From contig NZ_RZRU01000022.1 in NCBI RefSeq assembly GCF_003997495.1, forward strand, positions 44,259 through 108,258: 64,000 nt of DNA. Reading direction: 5' to 3'. The stretch's first letter is position 1. Each line of letters begins with the position of its first letter. Shown in pieces: positions 52,413-60,773 of the stretch. The notes beneath the pieces are model-generated. The model saw only the letters and a program-made list of their open reading frames with translations. It was not told the origin of the DNA and did no database searches. This stretch comes from Mesorhizobium sp. M7A.F.Ca.US.008.03.1.1 (GTDB lineage Bacteria > Pseudomonadota > Alphaproteobacteria > Rhizobiales > Rhizobiaceae). The translations under genes were made by a program, and so were the position numbers.

Positions 52413-53233
52413 GGGCGGCGGTGCTGGATGCTATGCCGGAACAGGACGCCTGGGCCGGCCGCAAGCAGTTCGTCACTGTCGGCGATCTCGACATCGCCTA
52501 TGTCGAGATATCGGGCGCCGAGCCGGCACTGCTGTTGGTGCACGGCTTCACCGACACCAGCCGCAGCTTTTCGCTTCTTGCGCCATATCTGGCCGGCCGC
52601 CGGCTGGTCATGCCGGATCTGCGCGGCCACGGCGCCTCGCAAGCGGGCAAGGGCTGCTGCATCACCGATTTCGCCGACGATATTGCCGGGCTGATCCAGA
52701 TCTTGCGGCTCGACCGGCCGGTCGTCGTCGGCCATTCGCTGGGCGCCATGGTGGCTATCGCCTTGGCTGGGCGACACAAGGACCTCATGGGTGGACTGGT
52801 GGTGCTGGCCGGCACGTTGAAGCCTGATTTCGCGCCGGATCATCCGCTGATCGCGGGCGTCGAGGCGCTGCGCGACCCGATATCACCGGCCGATCCGTTC
52901 TATGCCTGGTGGCATGCCTGCAGTCCCGACGTGCCAGCAGCCTTTCTCGCCGGCCTGGCGCAAGAGGCCTCGGCGATGCCGACGCCGCGCTGGCGCGCGA
53001 TTCTCGAGAAAATCCGCCGCGCCGATCTGACCGATGCTGCGCGGGCCGTGCAGGCCCGGACGCTGATCATCGCCGGCGCGTGCGACCCGCTGTTCGGCGA
53101 AGCGCACCAGCAGGCGTTGCAATCCGCTCTTGCCGGAGCCGTCTTCGTTCGGTCCGAGAACTGTGGCCACAACCCGCATTGGGAAGACCCAGGCCTCGTC
53201 GCGAAGGCCATTCTCAAGGCGTTTGAAGTCTAA
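52409..53233 (+). CDS. Alpha/beta hydrolase downstream of choX
   Basis: 274 residues. LLLVHGFTDTSRSF is the oxyanion region, GHSLGAM the nucleophile elbow (Ser), with Asp in IIAGACDPLFGEA and His in SENCGHNPHWEDP. The start GTG overlaps the choX stop by four bases, so it is co-translated with a choline binder. It might release choline from an ester, but this is inferred only from position. Confidence 0.87.
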   Translation: MRAAVLDAMPEQDAWAGRKQFVTVGDLDIAYVEISGAEPALLLVHGFTDTSRSFSLLAPYLAGRRLVMPDLRGHGASQAGKGCCITDFADDIAGLIQILRLDRPVVVGHSLGAMVAIALAGRHKDLMGGLVVLAGTLKPDFAPDHPLIAGVEALRDPISPADPFYAWWHACSPDVPAAFLAGLAQEASAMPTPRWRAILEKIRRADLTDAARAVQARTLIIAGACDPLFGEAHQQALQSALAGAVFVRSENCGHNPHWEDPGLVAKAILKAFEV

Positions 53234-54009
53234 GGCCCGACCAGCGATTGCGATGTCGGCGACAGCCGCAAAGTCTCCGTTGGTTTGGTCAGGCCGAGTT
53301 GCGCGGCCCGCCAAAAATCCTGCCATGCCGGAGAGACGGCGAGGGCGGCCTTGTGGCGGGCATGCGCTTCGGTGCTGGCAAAGCCCATGACGCTGATGAA
53401 GACGTTTTCATCAGCCCGTACCGGCAGGCGCGGAAAACTGTTTTCGGCATGCTCGGTAACGAAAGCGGCGAGCAGGCGTGCGTCGGTTGTCATCAGGCAC
53501 GCCGTCTTAATCTCGAAGCGAGTGGCGAAATCAGCCTCCGTGCCGGGCTGTAAATGATGAATCTCGGTGACAACGATGCCGGTTAGCGGTTTGTTTTGAA
53601 TGGGCTTTTCATAGACCGCCAGGCTTGGCCGCTGCGCGCCCGCTAGGTCGAAGCCGGCACCCGGCCACGCCGGCTTGAGAAGCAGCACATCGTCCGAATC
53701 GATCATCGTTGCATTCGCCGCATCACTGTTCGCCGCCCAGACCGGCCCGCCATAAAAAGCGGCGAGAGCATTTTTCCGCGCATCCATGCCGTCGAAGCCG
53801 CGCATCCAGACGAACATGTCCGGGCGGTCGAGGTCCCGGAACTGGCCGATGATGGTCATGCCGGCGTCCTCCTGGCCATCGATCAGTCTGCCGTCGAAGA
53901 TGTCGATGAGCGTGTCGCGCCGGCCGGGCTTCAGCGTGTATTGCCTCAATTCGACGACAGGCGAGGCAAGCGCCGTGGGTTTCGGCGCGCCGTTCTGGGG
54001 CAGGTTCAT
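53230..54009 (-). CDS. NIPSNAP family protein
   Basis: 259 residues. VVELRQYTLKPGRRDTLIDIFDGRLIDGQEDAGMTIIGQFRDLDRPDMFVWMRGFDG carries the NIPSNAP ferredoxin-like barrel, and a second repeat begins at VVTEIHHLQPGTEADFATRFE. The function of bacterial NIPSNAPs is mostly unknown. It overlaps the alpha/beta hydrolase end by four bases. It is divergent from a TetR gene, with two tandem operators between. Confidence 0.86.
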   Translation of the reverse strand: MNLPQNGAPKPTALASPVVELRQYTLKPGRRDTLIDIFDGRLIDGQEDAGMTIIGQFRDLDRPDMFVWMRGFDGMDARKNALAAFYGGPVWAANSDAANATMIDSDDVLLLKPAWPGAGFDLAGAQRPSLAVYEKPIQNKPLTGIVVTEIHHLQPGTEADFATRFEIKTACLMTTDARLLAAFVTEHAENSFPRLPVRADENVFISVMGFASTEAHARHKAALAVSPAWQDFWRAAQLGLTKPTETLRLSPTSQSLVGP

Positions 54010-54021
54010 CCGGCGCTCTCC

Positions 54022-54072
54022 TTAAAACAGGGTGATCGTCCTGTTTTAAAAACAGACCGGTTGTCCTGTTTT
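54022..54072. promoter_or_regulatory. Two tandem TetR operators
   Basis: AAAACAG-N10-CTGTTTT occurs twice, 25 bases apart: 54024-54047 (with perfect 10-base arms from 54022 to 54049) and 54049-54072. They lie between the NIPSNAP and tetR starts. Confidence 0.72.
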
Positions 54073-54094
54073 GTCAACATGCTAAAGTTCGGTA

Positions 54095-54793
54095 ATGTCA
54101 GCAGAGATGACCGTCCAACCAAAACCGCGCCCGGGAAAACGCACCAACGACCCAGAAGGCATGCGCAAAAAGATGCTCGATGTCGCCGAGGGCGCGTTCC
54201 AGTCGCGCGGCTATCACGCTTCCAGCATCGGCGACCTTATGGCGGCGGCTGATGTCAGCGGCGGCGCGCTGCATCACCATTTCCCGACCAAGAAGGCGCT
54301 GGCGCTGGCTGTGATCGACGAGCGTGTGGCGGCAGCGGTCGAAGAGACATGGATCGCGCCCGTGCTGGCGGCGGCATCAGCGCGCGAGGGCGTGCGCGCG
54401 GTGTTCGAGGCCGTGGCGGCGGAACTGGAGCAGCAGGGGTTCGTGCGCGGCTGCCCGCTCAACAATCTGGCGCATGAATTGTCGCTTGCCGATCCCGATT
54501 TTCGCCTTGCCCTTGCCGGTATTTTTACCGGGTGGCGGCGCGCGATCGCCGACAAGGTGCGTGCCGACCAGCAGGCGGGCAGGGACGAGGGCACGGACCC
54601 CGAACGCTTCGCCGCGCTGACGGTCGCCGCCTATTCCGGAGCGATGTCCATGGCCAAGACGGCGCAGGATGCCGGTGTGCTGCGGGATTGTCTGGCGGGG
54701 CTGGAGCGCAGCGTGCCGTCGCCATCGCCGTCGCAGGGCGGATTGGCAGCCAGGCGACGCAACAGGATACTGCCACGGCCGAGAACCCCTTGA
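54095..54793 (+). CDS. TetR/AcrR family regulator
   Basis: 232 residues. RKKMLDVAEGAFQSRGYHASSIGDLMAAADVSGGALHHHFPTKKALALAVID is the helix-turn-helix, and CPLNNLAHELSLADPDFR lies in the ligand domain. The C-terminal 30 residues are Pro/Arg-rich and unlike the family. It overlaps no gene. Two operators lie 23-73 bases upstream, so autorepression and control of the NIPSNAP gene are likely. Confidence 0.9.
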   Translation: MSAEMTVQPKPRPGKRTNDPEGMRKKMLDVAEGAFQSRGYHASSIGDLMAAADVSGGALHHHFPTKKALALAVIDERVAAAVEETWIAPVLAAASAREGVRAVFEAVAAELEQQGFVRGCPLNNLAHELSLADPDFRLALAGIFTGWRRAIADKVRADQQAGRDEGTDPERFAALTVAAYSGAMSMAKTAQDAGVLRDCLAGLERSVPSPSPSQGGLAARRRNRILPRPRTP

Positions 54794-54856
54794 CTTTGCG
54801 GCGCTGCGTTCTTCAGCCGATGCCCGAAGAGGTGGGGAACGCCGGCTCTGATTCAG

Positions 54857-55450
54857 CTACTCGGCCAGCGGCTTGATCGTCTCGTAGCCGTTGACGGATT
54901 CCGAACCGGTGCCTTCATCGTAGCGCCGTGCGAGCGCGGCTTGCAGATCGGGCGCATAGAGCGCGGTGAACGTGTCCAGCGTCTCGCCGGCGCCGTTCTT
55001 GAACGTCTCCTTGACCGCCAGGACATTGTATTTGCAATCGCCCAGACTGAATGTCTCCTTGCCCTTGACGACAAGGCTCAGCACCTTGGTGCCCTTCGGC
55101 GGCTTGTTCGGCGACAACTCGACGAACTCTATCGCGGCCTTTGCCCCCGCCTTCAGCGGGAACAGTTTTCGCAGATCGGAAAATGGGATCATCGCCTGGC
55201 GACCGGTGTCGCTGTCGCGAAACACCTCGATCAGGCCGGCGAACAAATATTGGGTTTGGGGCGATTGCGATTCGTAGGTGTTGATAACCGACATCATCCC
55301 GCCAGCCACGGGCCGAAATTCGCTCTGGATGCCGGGTCTCGCCAGAACGAAACCCTTCCTGGCGGACTTGGCGTCGACGCAACCGGCGGCATGCGCGGTG
55401 CTCGCGCACAACATCGCGGCCAGAATCGTGCAGATAGGTGCGGCTTTCAT
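54857..55450 (-). CDS. Secreted hypothetical protein
   Basis: 197 residues. Signal MKAAPICTILAAMLCASTAHA. The mature part has two cysteines far apart (CVDAKSARKG, GDCKYNVLAV), possibly a disulphide, and is rich in beta-type residues. Start chosen at 55450 where a signal sequence begins. No family is recognised; conserved in rhizobia would be expected but cannot be checked. Confidence 0.7.
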   Translation of the reverse strand: MKAAPICTILAAMLCASTAHAAGCVDAKSARKGFVLARPGIQSEFRPVAGGMMSVINTYESQSPQTQYLFAGLIEVFRDSDTGRQAMIPFSDLRKLFPLKAGAKAAIEFVELSPNKPPKGTKVLSLVVKGKETFSLGDCKYNVLAVKETFKNGAGETLDTFTALYAPDLQAALARRYDEGTGSESVNGYETIKPLAE

Positions 55451-55551
55451 TTTTCGTCCTTCTCCGCTCGCGCAAGGGGAGACATGCCAGACCCGTGGCG
55501 TCATGTCGATGATGGCGGGGCGCAGAGGCGCTGGACGACTGGCCGCTGTCC

Positions 55552-56700
55552 ATGCTGAATCAGCGTATGATGAATCGCCGTTCGACTGGATCGCTTTCTC
55601 GACGCAGCTTCCTGGCGCAGGCTGCTGGATTTGCCGCGGCCGGCGCCTTGTCGCGCCCGGCCTTCGGCCAGACCGGACAACGCGTCCAGTCGATCGACGC
55701 CACCTTCCTGTTCATCGCCGATGTCCATGCCTGCCGCATGGCGAGCGGCTTGAGCCCCAACTGCCTGCAGGAAGGCAAGACCGACGCCGCGCTGCTGCGC
55801 AACGTGGCAGCGCTCAACGGTCTCGGCGACAAGGACTGGCCGGTCGAGATCAACGGCGTCCCCACCGGCCTGCGCTCGGCGGGCAGCCGCATCGCCGCGC
55901 CCCTCGGTCTTGTCGTCGGCGGTGACATGACCGATGACGGTGGCGGCCAGATCACCCAGCCGAACGAGGGCACCCAACTGCTTCAGTTCAGCCAGCGCTA
56001 CAGCCAAGGCGTCGGTCCGGATCGCGTGCACATGCCGGTCTATGTCGGGCTCGGCAACCATGATCTCGATCAGAACGGGCCGCCGCACCATGTCGACTGG
56101 TACCGGCGCGAACTGCGCGACTATGTCGAGGTCAACCATCGCGCCGGCGTGTTCTTCAAGCCGCCAGTGCCGGCCACCGACTATGATGTCGACACCGACT
56201 GCTACTCCTGGGACTGGGGCGGCCTGCATCTGATCCAGACTCATCGTTTCGCCGGCGATACCGGCCACGGCGCCGAGAGCAGCCTGCCATGGCTGAAGCA
56301 GGACCTTGCGACCTATGCGGCGGACGGCCGTCCTGTCGTCCTGTTCCAGCATTATGGCTGGGACACTTTCTCGGTGGAACGCTGGGATGCCGCCAAGAGG
56401 CACTTCGATGATGACGGCACCGGTGCGCCGCACTGGTGGAGCGAGGCCGACCGGCAGGCGTTGCTGGCGGCGCTGAAGGGCTACAATGTCGTCGGCATTT
56501 TCCATGGCCACCAGCACGAAACGCCGCTGATCTATCGCAGGGATGAGATCGACCTGTTCAAGCCGAAGGCTGCCTATATGGGCGGTTTCGCGCTGGCCAG
56601 GGTGACCAGCGACGGCATGGACGTGGTGCTGGGCGAGGCGACCGGCGATCACGGCGAGGTCTCCTTCACCAGTGCTTTCAGCAAGGGCTGGAGCACATGA
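55552..56700 (+). CDS. Tat-exported metallophosphoesterase
   Basis: 382 residues. The twin-arginine signal is SRRSFLAQAAGFAAAGALS (residues 16-34). Metal-site motifs follow: FIADVHACRM, VGGDMTDDG, GLGNHDLDQ, FQHYGWD and GIFHGHQHETP, in calcineurin-like order. Periplasmic phosphodiesterase or phosphomonoesterase activity is likely; the substrate is unknown. A terminator begins right after the stop codon. Confidence 0.87.
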   Translation: MLNQRMMNRRSTGSLSRRSFLAQAAGFAAAGALSRPAFGQTGQRVQSIDATFLFIADVHACRMASGLSPNCLQEGKTDAALLRNVAALNGLGDKDWPVEINGVPTGLRSAGSRIAAPLGLVVGGDMTDDGGGQITQPNEGTQLLQFSQRYSQGVGPDRVHMPVYVGLGNHDLDQNGPPHHVDWYRRELRDYVEVNHRAGVFFKPPVPATDYDVDTDCYSWDWGGLHLIQTHRFAGDTGHGAESSLPWLKQDLATYAADGRPVVLFQHYGWDTFSVERWDAAKRHFDDDGTGAPHWWSEADRQALLAALKGYNVVGIFHGHQHETPLIYRRDEIDLFKPKAAYMGGFALARVTSDGMDVVLGEATGDHGEVSFTSAFSKGWST

Positions 56701-56727
56701 AAAAGGCGGCCCTCGCGACCGCCTTTC
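56701..56727. terminator. Bidirectional terminator between phosphoesterase and CsbD
   Basis: AAAGGCGG pairs with CCGCCTTT around a nine-base loop, with A5 on the left and TTT on the right. It serves the plus gene (stop 56700) and the minus csbD (stop 56758). Confidence 0.8.
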
Positions 56728-56757
56728 CCGACAAACAGCGCATCTCTCGATGCGGGA

Positions 56758-56937
56758 TCAAAGCGCCTTCTTGACCTTGTCCTTGACGTCGCCATAGGCC
56801 TTCTGCGCCTTGCCGGCGATCCTGTCGGCCGTGCCTTCGGCCTGGGTCTGCCTGTTGCCTGTTGCCTTGCCCGCGGTTTCCTTGACCGAGCCCTTGACCT
56901 GCTTGGCCACGCCCGCAACCTGATCCTTGTTCACCAT
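56758..56937 (-). CDS. CsbD family stress protein
   Basis: 59 residues: VNKDQVAGVAKQVKGSVKETAGKATGN... is the CsbD motif. Highly charged and helical. The expected general-stress role agrees with the consensus EcfG promoter upstream. Confidence 0.92.
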   Translation of the reverse strand: MVNKDQVAGVAKQVKGSVKETAGKATGNRQTQAEGTADRIAGKAQKAYGDVKDKVKKAL

Positions 56938-56989
56938 TTTTGCGCATCTCCTGGGATTCTGAATTCGGGGGAATTCATTGCGGGTAGCT

Positions 56990-57014
56990 AACGAGCCGAT
57001 GTTGGTTAGGTTCC
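56990..57014 (-). promoter_or_regulatory. EcfG promoter of csbD (consensus)
   Basis: Minus strand GGAAC (57014-57010), 16 bases, CGTT (56993-56990). Perfect consensus, about 55 bases from the csbD start. Confidence 0.75.
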
Positions 57015-57133
57015 AGGCGTCGCCCGGACGGCAGATCAGGTCGCGCGGCCGCCGCCTGGGGCAAGGTCGGTGGGCTAGGCTGTGGACACGCGCCGACAAT
57101 GGGAATTGGGTGGCCAAGCGTGCGGGGAGAAAA

Positions 57134-57787
57134 ATGGCAGAATTTACGCTCTATATCGGCAACAAGTGTTTCTCCTCATGGTCGCTGCGGCCATGGCTGG
57201 CGATGAGGCATCTGGAGATCCCGTTCGAGGAAGGTTTCGTGCGGCTGCGCACGCCTGAGACCTTTGCCAATCTGGCGAAAGTGTCGCCGACCGGCCAGGT
57301 GCCGGTCTTGAATCACAATGGCAAAATCATCTGGGAAACCCTTGCCATTCTTGAATATCTCGCCGACCTGTTTCCGGACAAAAAGCTCTGGCCGGCCGAT
57401 ATCGACGCCCGTGCGCTGGCGCGTTCGGCCGCGACCGAGATGCATTCCGGCTTTCGCGAGGTCCGCTATGGCTGGCCGATGAATTTGCGCCGGCCCAAGG
57501 GGCACAAGCCGCTCGATGCCGAAGGCGAGGCGCAACGCGACCGCATCGAGGCGCTGTGGCGCGAGTGCCGGGAAAAATATGGCAAGGGCGGCCCGTTCCT
57601 GTTTGGCCATTTCACCGCGGCCGACGCTATGTATGCGCCTGTCGTCACCCGTTTCGACACCTATGGCAGCACGCTGGCGCCGGATACGCGCGCCTATGTC
57701 GACGCCGTGCTGGCAACGCCGGCGATGCGGCACTGGTATGCCGAGGCGGCCAGGGAAACGTGGCCGGAACCCGGCCCGGACGAATAG
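57134..57787 (+). CDS. Glutathione S-transferase family protein
   Basis: 217 residues. The N-terminal thioredoxin fold reads FTLYIGNKCFSSWSLRPWLAMRHLEIPFEEGFVRL, with SPTGQVPVL and ILEYLADLFPD; an all-helical C-domain follows. The active-site Ser is in SSWSLRPW. GST detoxification or maleylacetoacetate-isomerase-like activity is possible. The start is ATG 57134. Confidence 0.88.
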   Translation: MAEFTLYIGNKCFSSWSLRPWLAMRHLEIPFEEGFVRLRTPETFANLAKVSPTGQVPVLNHNGKIIWETLAILEYLADLFPDKKLWPADIDARALARSAATEMHSGFREVRYGWPMNLRRPKGHKPLDAEGEAQRDRIEALWRECREKYGKGGPFLFGHFTAADAMYAPVVTRFDTYGSTLAPDTRAYVDAVLATPAMRHWYAEAARETWPEPGPDE

Positions 57788-58213
57788 GAGACAAACGAAA
57801 ACGCCCCTCGCACCTTTTATCGTGCGGGGGGCGTCTTTGCCATCAACTGTCCTTTCGATCGCTCTCATGAACTGCTGGTGACACGGAACAAATGCGCGTC
57901 TGCGCAGATGGTTCCTGGATACCGCAAAAATTTTTTCAAGTTGGCGCAAGCGCGCTGTTTGGCGCCCGATTTGCCGCCATGCCAGGTGTTTTGGCCAGGT
58001 GTTTTGGGAGAATTCCGCAGCTGGGGCTTTATGCAAATTTGACAGCGCGCCAAAAGAAGCCTACAAGCAATTCGTCGATATTTGTTTGACTGACTTTTGT
58101 TATCCGCGCTTTCGAGCGCGCCTTTGACGAACTTCCCACATCAAAAATCGGGACAAACGACGTTGTGCATCCGCATGGCGTCGAACGAATATTTGCCATG
58201 GAAAGGGTTCGTC
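57788..58213. other. Intergenic region between GST and cold-shock gene
   Basis: Starts with the GST terminator (57801-57838). The remainder is AT-richer around 57930-58090 and is likely the promoter and long 5' leader of the cold-shock gene. A short hairpin, GCGC-TTTCGA-GCGC, lies near 58110. A GGAAC/GTTCC imperfect palindrome is at about 57885-57915. No gene was recognised. Confidence 0.5.
57801..57838 (+). terminator. Terminator after GST
   Basis: ACGCCCCTCGCAC pairs with GTGCGGGGGGCGT with one mismatch, around an eight-base loop, followed by CTTT. Confidence 0.8.
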
Positions 58214-58423
58214 ATGAGCACCGGCACAGTTAAATGGTTCAACGCCACCAAAGGTTTTGGTTTTATTCAGCCTGACGACGGCTCGGCCGACGTTTTTGTC
58301 CACATCTCGGCCGTAGAGCGCGCCGGCATGCGTGACATCGTCGAGGGCCAGAAGCTCGGCTACGAGATGGTCCGCGACAACAAGTCGGGCAAGATGTCCG
58401 CCGACCAGTTGAAGGCGGCCTGA
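58214..58423 (+). CDS. Cold-shock protein (CspA family)
   Basis: 69 residues. RNA-binding motifs KGFGFIQP (RNP1) and VFVHISAV (RNP2); the chain starts MSTGTVKWFNATKG. GAAAGGG precedes the ATG. The long AT-rich upstream leader is typical of cold-inducible csp mRNAs. Confidence 0.95.
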   Translation: MSTGTVKWFNATKGFGFIQPDDGSADVFVHISAVERAGMRDIVEGQKLGYEMVRDNKSGKMSADQLKAA

Positions 58424-58788
58424 AAAACGAATTCAGCTCTCCCGGTGACCACGGATGTACTGGCACCGGTGAGTGGCGAATTCGGGCACATGGCCGCGGA
58501 GACCTGAGTTTCCACGGCATATCATGTGCATAAGCAGGGCGTTCCCGTGCATCCCCGGTGCATCCTTTTGGATGTCATCTGGTTGCGCGACGCTCTCATG
58601 GAAGGTCAGGCGGTGCCTGGCCTTTTTCATTTTGCGCGCCTTGCCGCCGAAAGTACGCTGCGTGCCGGCCTGGACGTGCTAAGGGACGCTCCAGCAATTT
58701 GAATTCGCCGCGCGTATTGCTTTGTGCGTGATCCTGACCGAAGACCCGGTCTCGCTCCATCGGCACAGGCTCCTGACAGGAGAAAGAT
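58424..58788. other. Intergenic region after cspA with a strong terminator
   Basis: No protein gene fits. The terminator at 58602-58627 lies far (about 180 bases) downstream of cspA and far from the next gene, so it ends either a long cspA 3' UTR or a small RNA. Direct repeats of 'gtgcatcc' occur near 58550. Confidence 0.5.
58602..58627 (+). terminator. Strong orphan terminator
   Basis: AAGGTCAGGC-GGT-GCCTGGCCTT plus TTT. A ten-base stem with one G-U pair. Confidence 0.8.
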
Positions 58789-59016
58789 TTGACCACCAGT
58801 TCAAAGACAACCGTCGAACAGGCCGTGTCCCTGTTCAGCAAGACGCAAACCCAGTCGATGTCGCTCAACCGCATCAATTCCGAGCGCGACGCCGTCAGCG
58901 AGGCCCGCGAAGCCAAGACCGCGCGTCTGCGCGAATTGCGCCTGGAGAAGGAGGCCGATGAGATGGCCGCCGCCGCCGCGCTAGCCGCTTTGCCGAAGCG
59001 GGCCGGAAGACGCTGA
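58789..59016 (+). CDS. Small hypothetical protein, TTG start
   Basis: 75 residues: TTSSKTTVEQAVSLFSKTQTQ ... helical and Arg/Glu/Ala-rich in its second half. TTG at 58789 is preceded by AGGAGA. Its stop overlaps the next start (TGATG), so it belongs to a coupled operon. No family is recognised. Confidence 0.72.
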   Translation: MTTSSKTTVEQAVSLFSKTQTQSMSLNRINSERDAVSEAREAKTARLRELRLEKEADEMAAAAALAALPKRAGRR

Positions 59017-59423
59017 TGGCCACCAAACGCGTACCGCCAACACCGATCGCCGCCGACGCAACCATTGCCGATATGGTTGAAGGCCTCGACAAGCCGGTCG
59101 AATTCGTTCGGCGTGTGCTGGAAAAGTTGGAGCGCTGCAAGCGTGCCCACGGTGATGCCCAGGTGCGCGTCGGCGTGCGCGGCCGCGCCGAATGCCCGAA
59201 CTACCTGATCGAATATGTCCGCGAAGACGCCAAGACCCATGAGCGGGTGACGTATCAGGACGCCGCCTACAGCGGCAGCACGCATCGCGAGCTGGCGGCC
59301 CATCACATCGAGGCGGTGAAAAACTGGTCGCCCGAGGAAATGAACATCACGGCCGTTTCGGCGCTGATCGGCCGCCTGCGCAATCCGCGCGCCCCATCAT
59401 CGCGCTTCGCCGACGAGGACTGA
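59016..59423 (+). CDS. Hypothetical protein, operon member
   Basis: 135 residues. The N-terminal part is Pro/Ala-rich; the middle has RRVLEKLERCKRAHGDAQVRVGVRGRAECPNYLIEYVRED. The C-terminal 45 residues are helical, ending PSSRFADED. Translation-coupled to both neighbours. No family is recognised. Confidence 0.72.
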   Translation: MATKRVPPTPIAADATIADMVEGLDKPVEFVRRVLEKLERCKRAHGDAQVRVGVRGRAECPNYLIEYVREDAKTHERVTYQDAAYSGSTHRELAAHHIEAVKNWSPEEMNITAVSALIGRLRNPRAPSSRFADED

Positions 59424-59424
59424 C

Positions 59425-59592
59425 ATGGCCATAAAATTCTCCTCCAAGGATCAGCCGGCAGCCTCGGGTGCTTCGGCAAAACCGGCCAAGCCGGTTGCCG
59501 CGCCGAAAGCCGGCGACGCCACCGAGGCCGCGACCGATCTGTTCAAGTCGCCGGCGGATTCGCCGAAGGGCAAGACGGCTAAGAAGAAATAG
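59425..59592 (+). CDS. Small Lys/Ala/Pro-rich hypothetical protein
   Basis: 55 residues: MAIKFSSKDQPAASGASAKP ... ending KGKTAKKK. Low complexity and basic, possibly nucleic-acid associated. It begins one base after the preceding stop. No family is recognised. Confidence 0.6.
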   Translation: MAIKFSSKDQPAASGASAKPAKPVAAPKAGDATEAATDLFKSPADSPKGKTAKKK

Positions 59593-59596
59593 CGCC

Positions 59597-59968
59597 TTGC
59601 CGCAAGACGCCGATCGCAACCCCGCCGCGCCAGGGCTGTCCGCCCTGGTGGCCGCCGCAAGCATTTTGTCGTCGCAACAGGGCACCTTCGATTGCCAAAG
59701 CTGCGGTGCCTGCTGCTCCTATTCGGCCGAGTGGCCGCGCTTTTCCACCGAGGATGACGCACAGCTCGACCGTATCCCGGAAAAATATGTCGCATCTGAC
59801 CTGTCAGGCATGCGCTGCGAGGGCGTGCGCTGCTCGGCGCTGTCCGGCGAGATCGGCAAGTCGACCGCTTGCGGCATTTACGACGTCCGGCCGGACGTCT
59901 GTCGCGCCTGCATGCCCGGCGACGAGGAGTGTCTGATGGCACGCCAGGCGCTCGGATTGCCGGTGTAA
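59597..59968 (+). CDS. YkgJ-type cysteine-cluster protein
   Basis: 123 residues. The cysteine cluster CQSCGACCSYSAEWPRF, then CEGVRCSAL and CGIYDVRPDVCRACMPG, matches the YkgJ zinc- or iron-binding family. TTG 59597 starts four bases after the previous stop. Last gene of the small-protein operon. Confidence 0.85.
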   Translation: MPQDADRNPAAPGLSALVAAASILSSQQGTFDCQSCGACCSYSAEWPRFSTEDDAQLDRIPEKYVASDLSGMRCEGVRCSALSGEIGKSTACGIYDVRPDVCRACMPGDEECLMARQALGLPV

Positions 59969-60064
59969 CCAATCCACAAGTGGGAGATTAAGCCAGCCGC
60001 CGCCGCTTGTGCGTAGACCCTCGTCCCGATACCTTCCGCGCCGGGCAGGGCAGCGGAGGATTTC

Positions 60065-60676
60065 ATGAGCATCGAATTTCTGTTGACGTCGCTGATTGTC
60101 GTGGCTTCGCCCGGCACCGGCGTTCTCTACACGCTGAGCGCCGGGCTCTCGCGCGGTGCGCGGGCCAGCGTCATCGCCGCCTTCGGCTGCACGCTCGGCA
60201 TCATCCCGCACATGGCCGCCGCCATCACCGGCCTTGCGGCTCTGCTGCACACCAGCGCGGTCGCCTTCGAGACGCTGAAATATCTCGGCGTCGCCTATCT
60301 GCTCTACATGGCCTGGAACACGCTCAAGGAAAAGGGTGGCCTCAGCGTCGAGCAGGATGTGACGCCACGCTCGGCCGGCAAGGTCATCGCCACCGGCATC
60401 CTCGTCAACGTGCTCAACCCGAAACTGTCGATCTTCTTCTTCGCCTTCCTGCCGCAATTCGTCAGCACCACAGAGCCCAATGCGCTGTCGAAGATGCTGG
60501 AACTCAGCTCCGTCTTCATGCTTTTGACCTTCGTGGTTTTCGTCGGCTACGGCATCTTCGCCGCCTCGATCCGCAGCCACGTCGTCTCGCGGCCAATGGT
60601 GCTGACCTGGATGCGTCGGACCTTCGCCGGCGCCTTCGTCATGCTCGGCGCAAAACTGGCGCTGGCGGATCGGTAG
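60065..60676 (+). CDS. LysE family translocator
   Basis: 203 residues with five to six helices. VVASPGTGVLYTLSAGLSRGARASVIAAFGCTLGIIPH is the LysE/RhtB motif, and FLPQFVSTTEPN a second. These export amino acids such as lysine, threonine or homoserine lactone. Start ATG 60065 with GGAGG upstream. Confidence 0.9.
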   Translation: MSIEFLLTSLIVVASPGTGVLYTLSAGLSRGARASVIAAFGCTLGIIPHMAAAITGLAALLHTSAVAFETLKYLGVAYLLYMAWNTLKEKGGLSVEQDVTPRSAGKVIATGILVNVLNPKLSIFFFAFLPQFVSTTEPNALSKMLELSSVFMLLTFVVFVGYGIFAASIRSHVVSRPMVLTWMRRTFAGAFVMLGAKLALADR

Positions 60677-60730
60677 CGCCACGGGGAGCGGTTCAGTCTC
60701 GCTGATCGGCTCCTCTTTGTTGGGCTGCCG

Positions 60731-60768
60731 GGCGAAAAGCCGTTATGCCCTTTCGGGGAATTGCTCGG
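60731..60768. repeat. Degraded copy of the 'GAATTGCTC' repeat family
   Basis: 'gggcgaaaagccgttatgccctttcggggaattgctcgg' shares the core 'aaaagccgtt..' and end 'gaattgctc' with 46505 and 49806, but the left arm is gone. Confidence 0.5.
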
Positions 60769-60773
60769 GCACG

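Noticed and set aside
57880..57920. GGAAC...GTTCC arrangement as divergent EcfG promoters
   Set aside because: Neither strand has CGTT at 16-17 bases; it looks like a chance imperfect palindrome.
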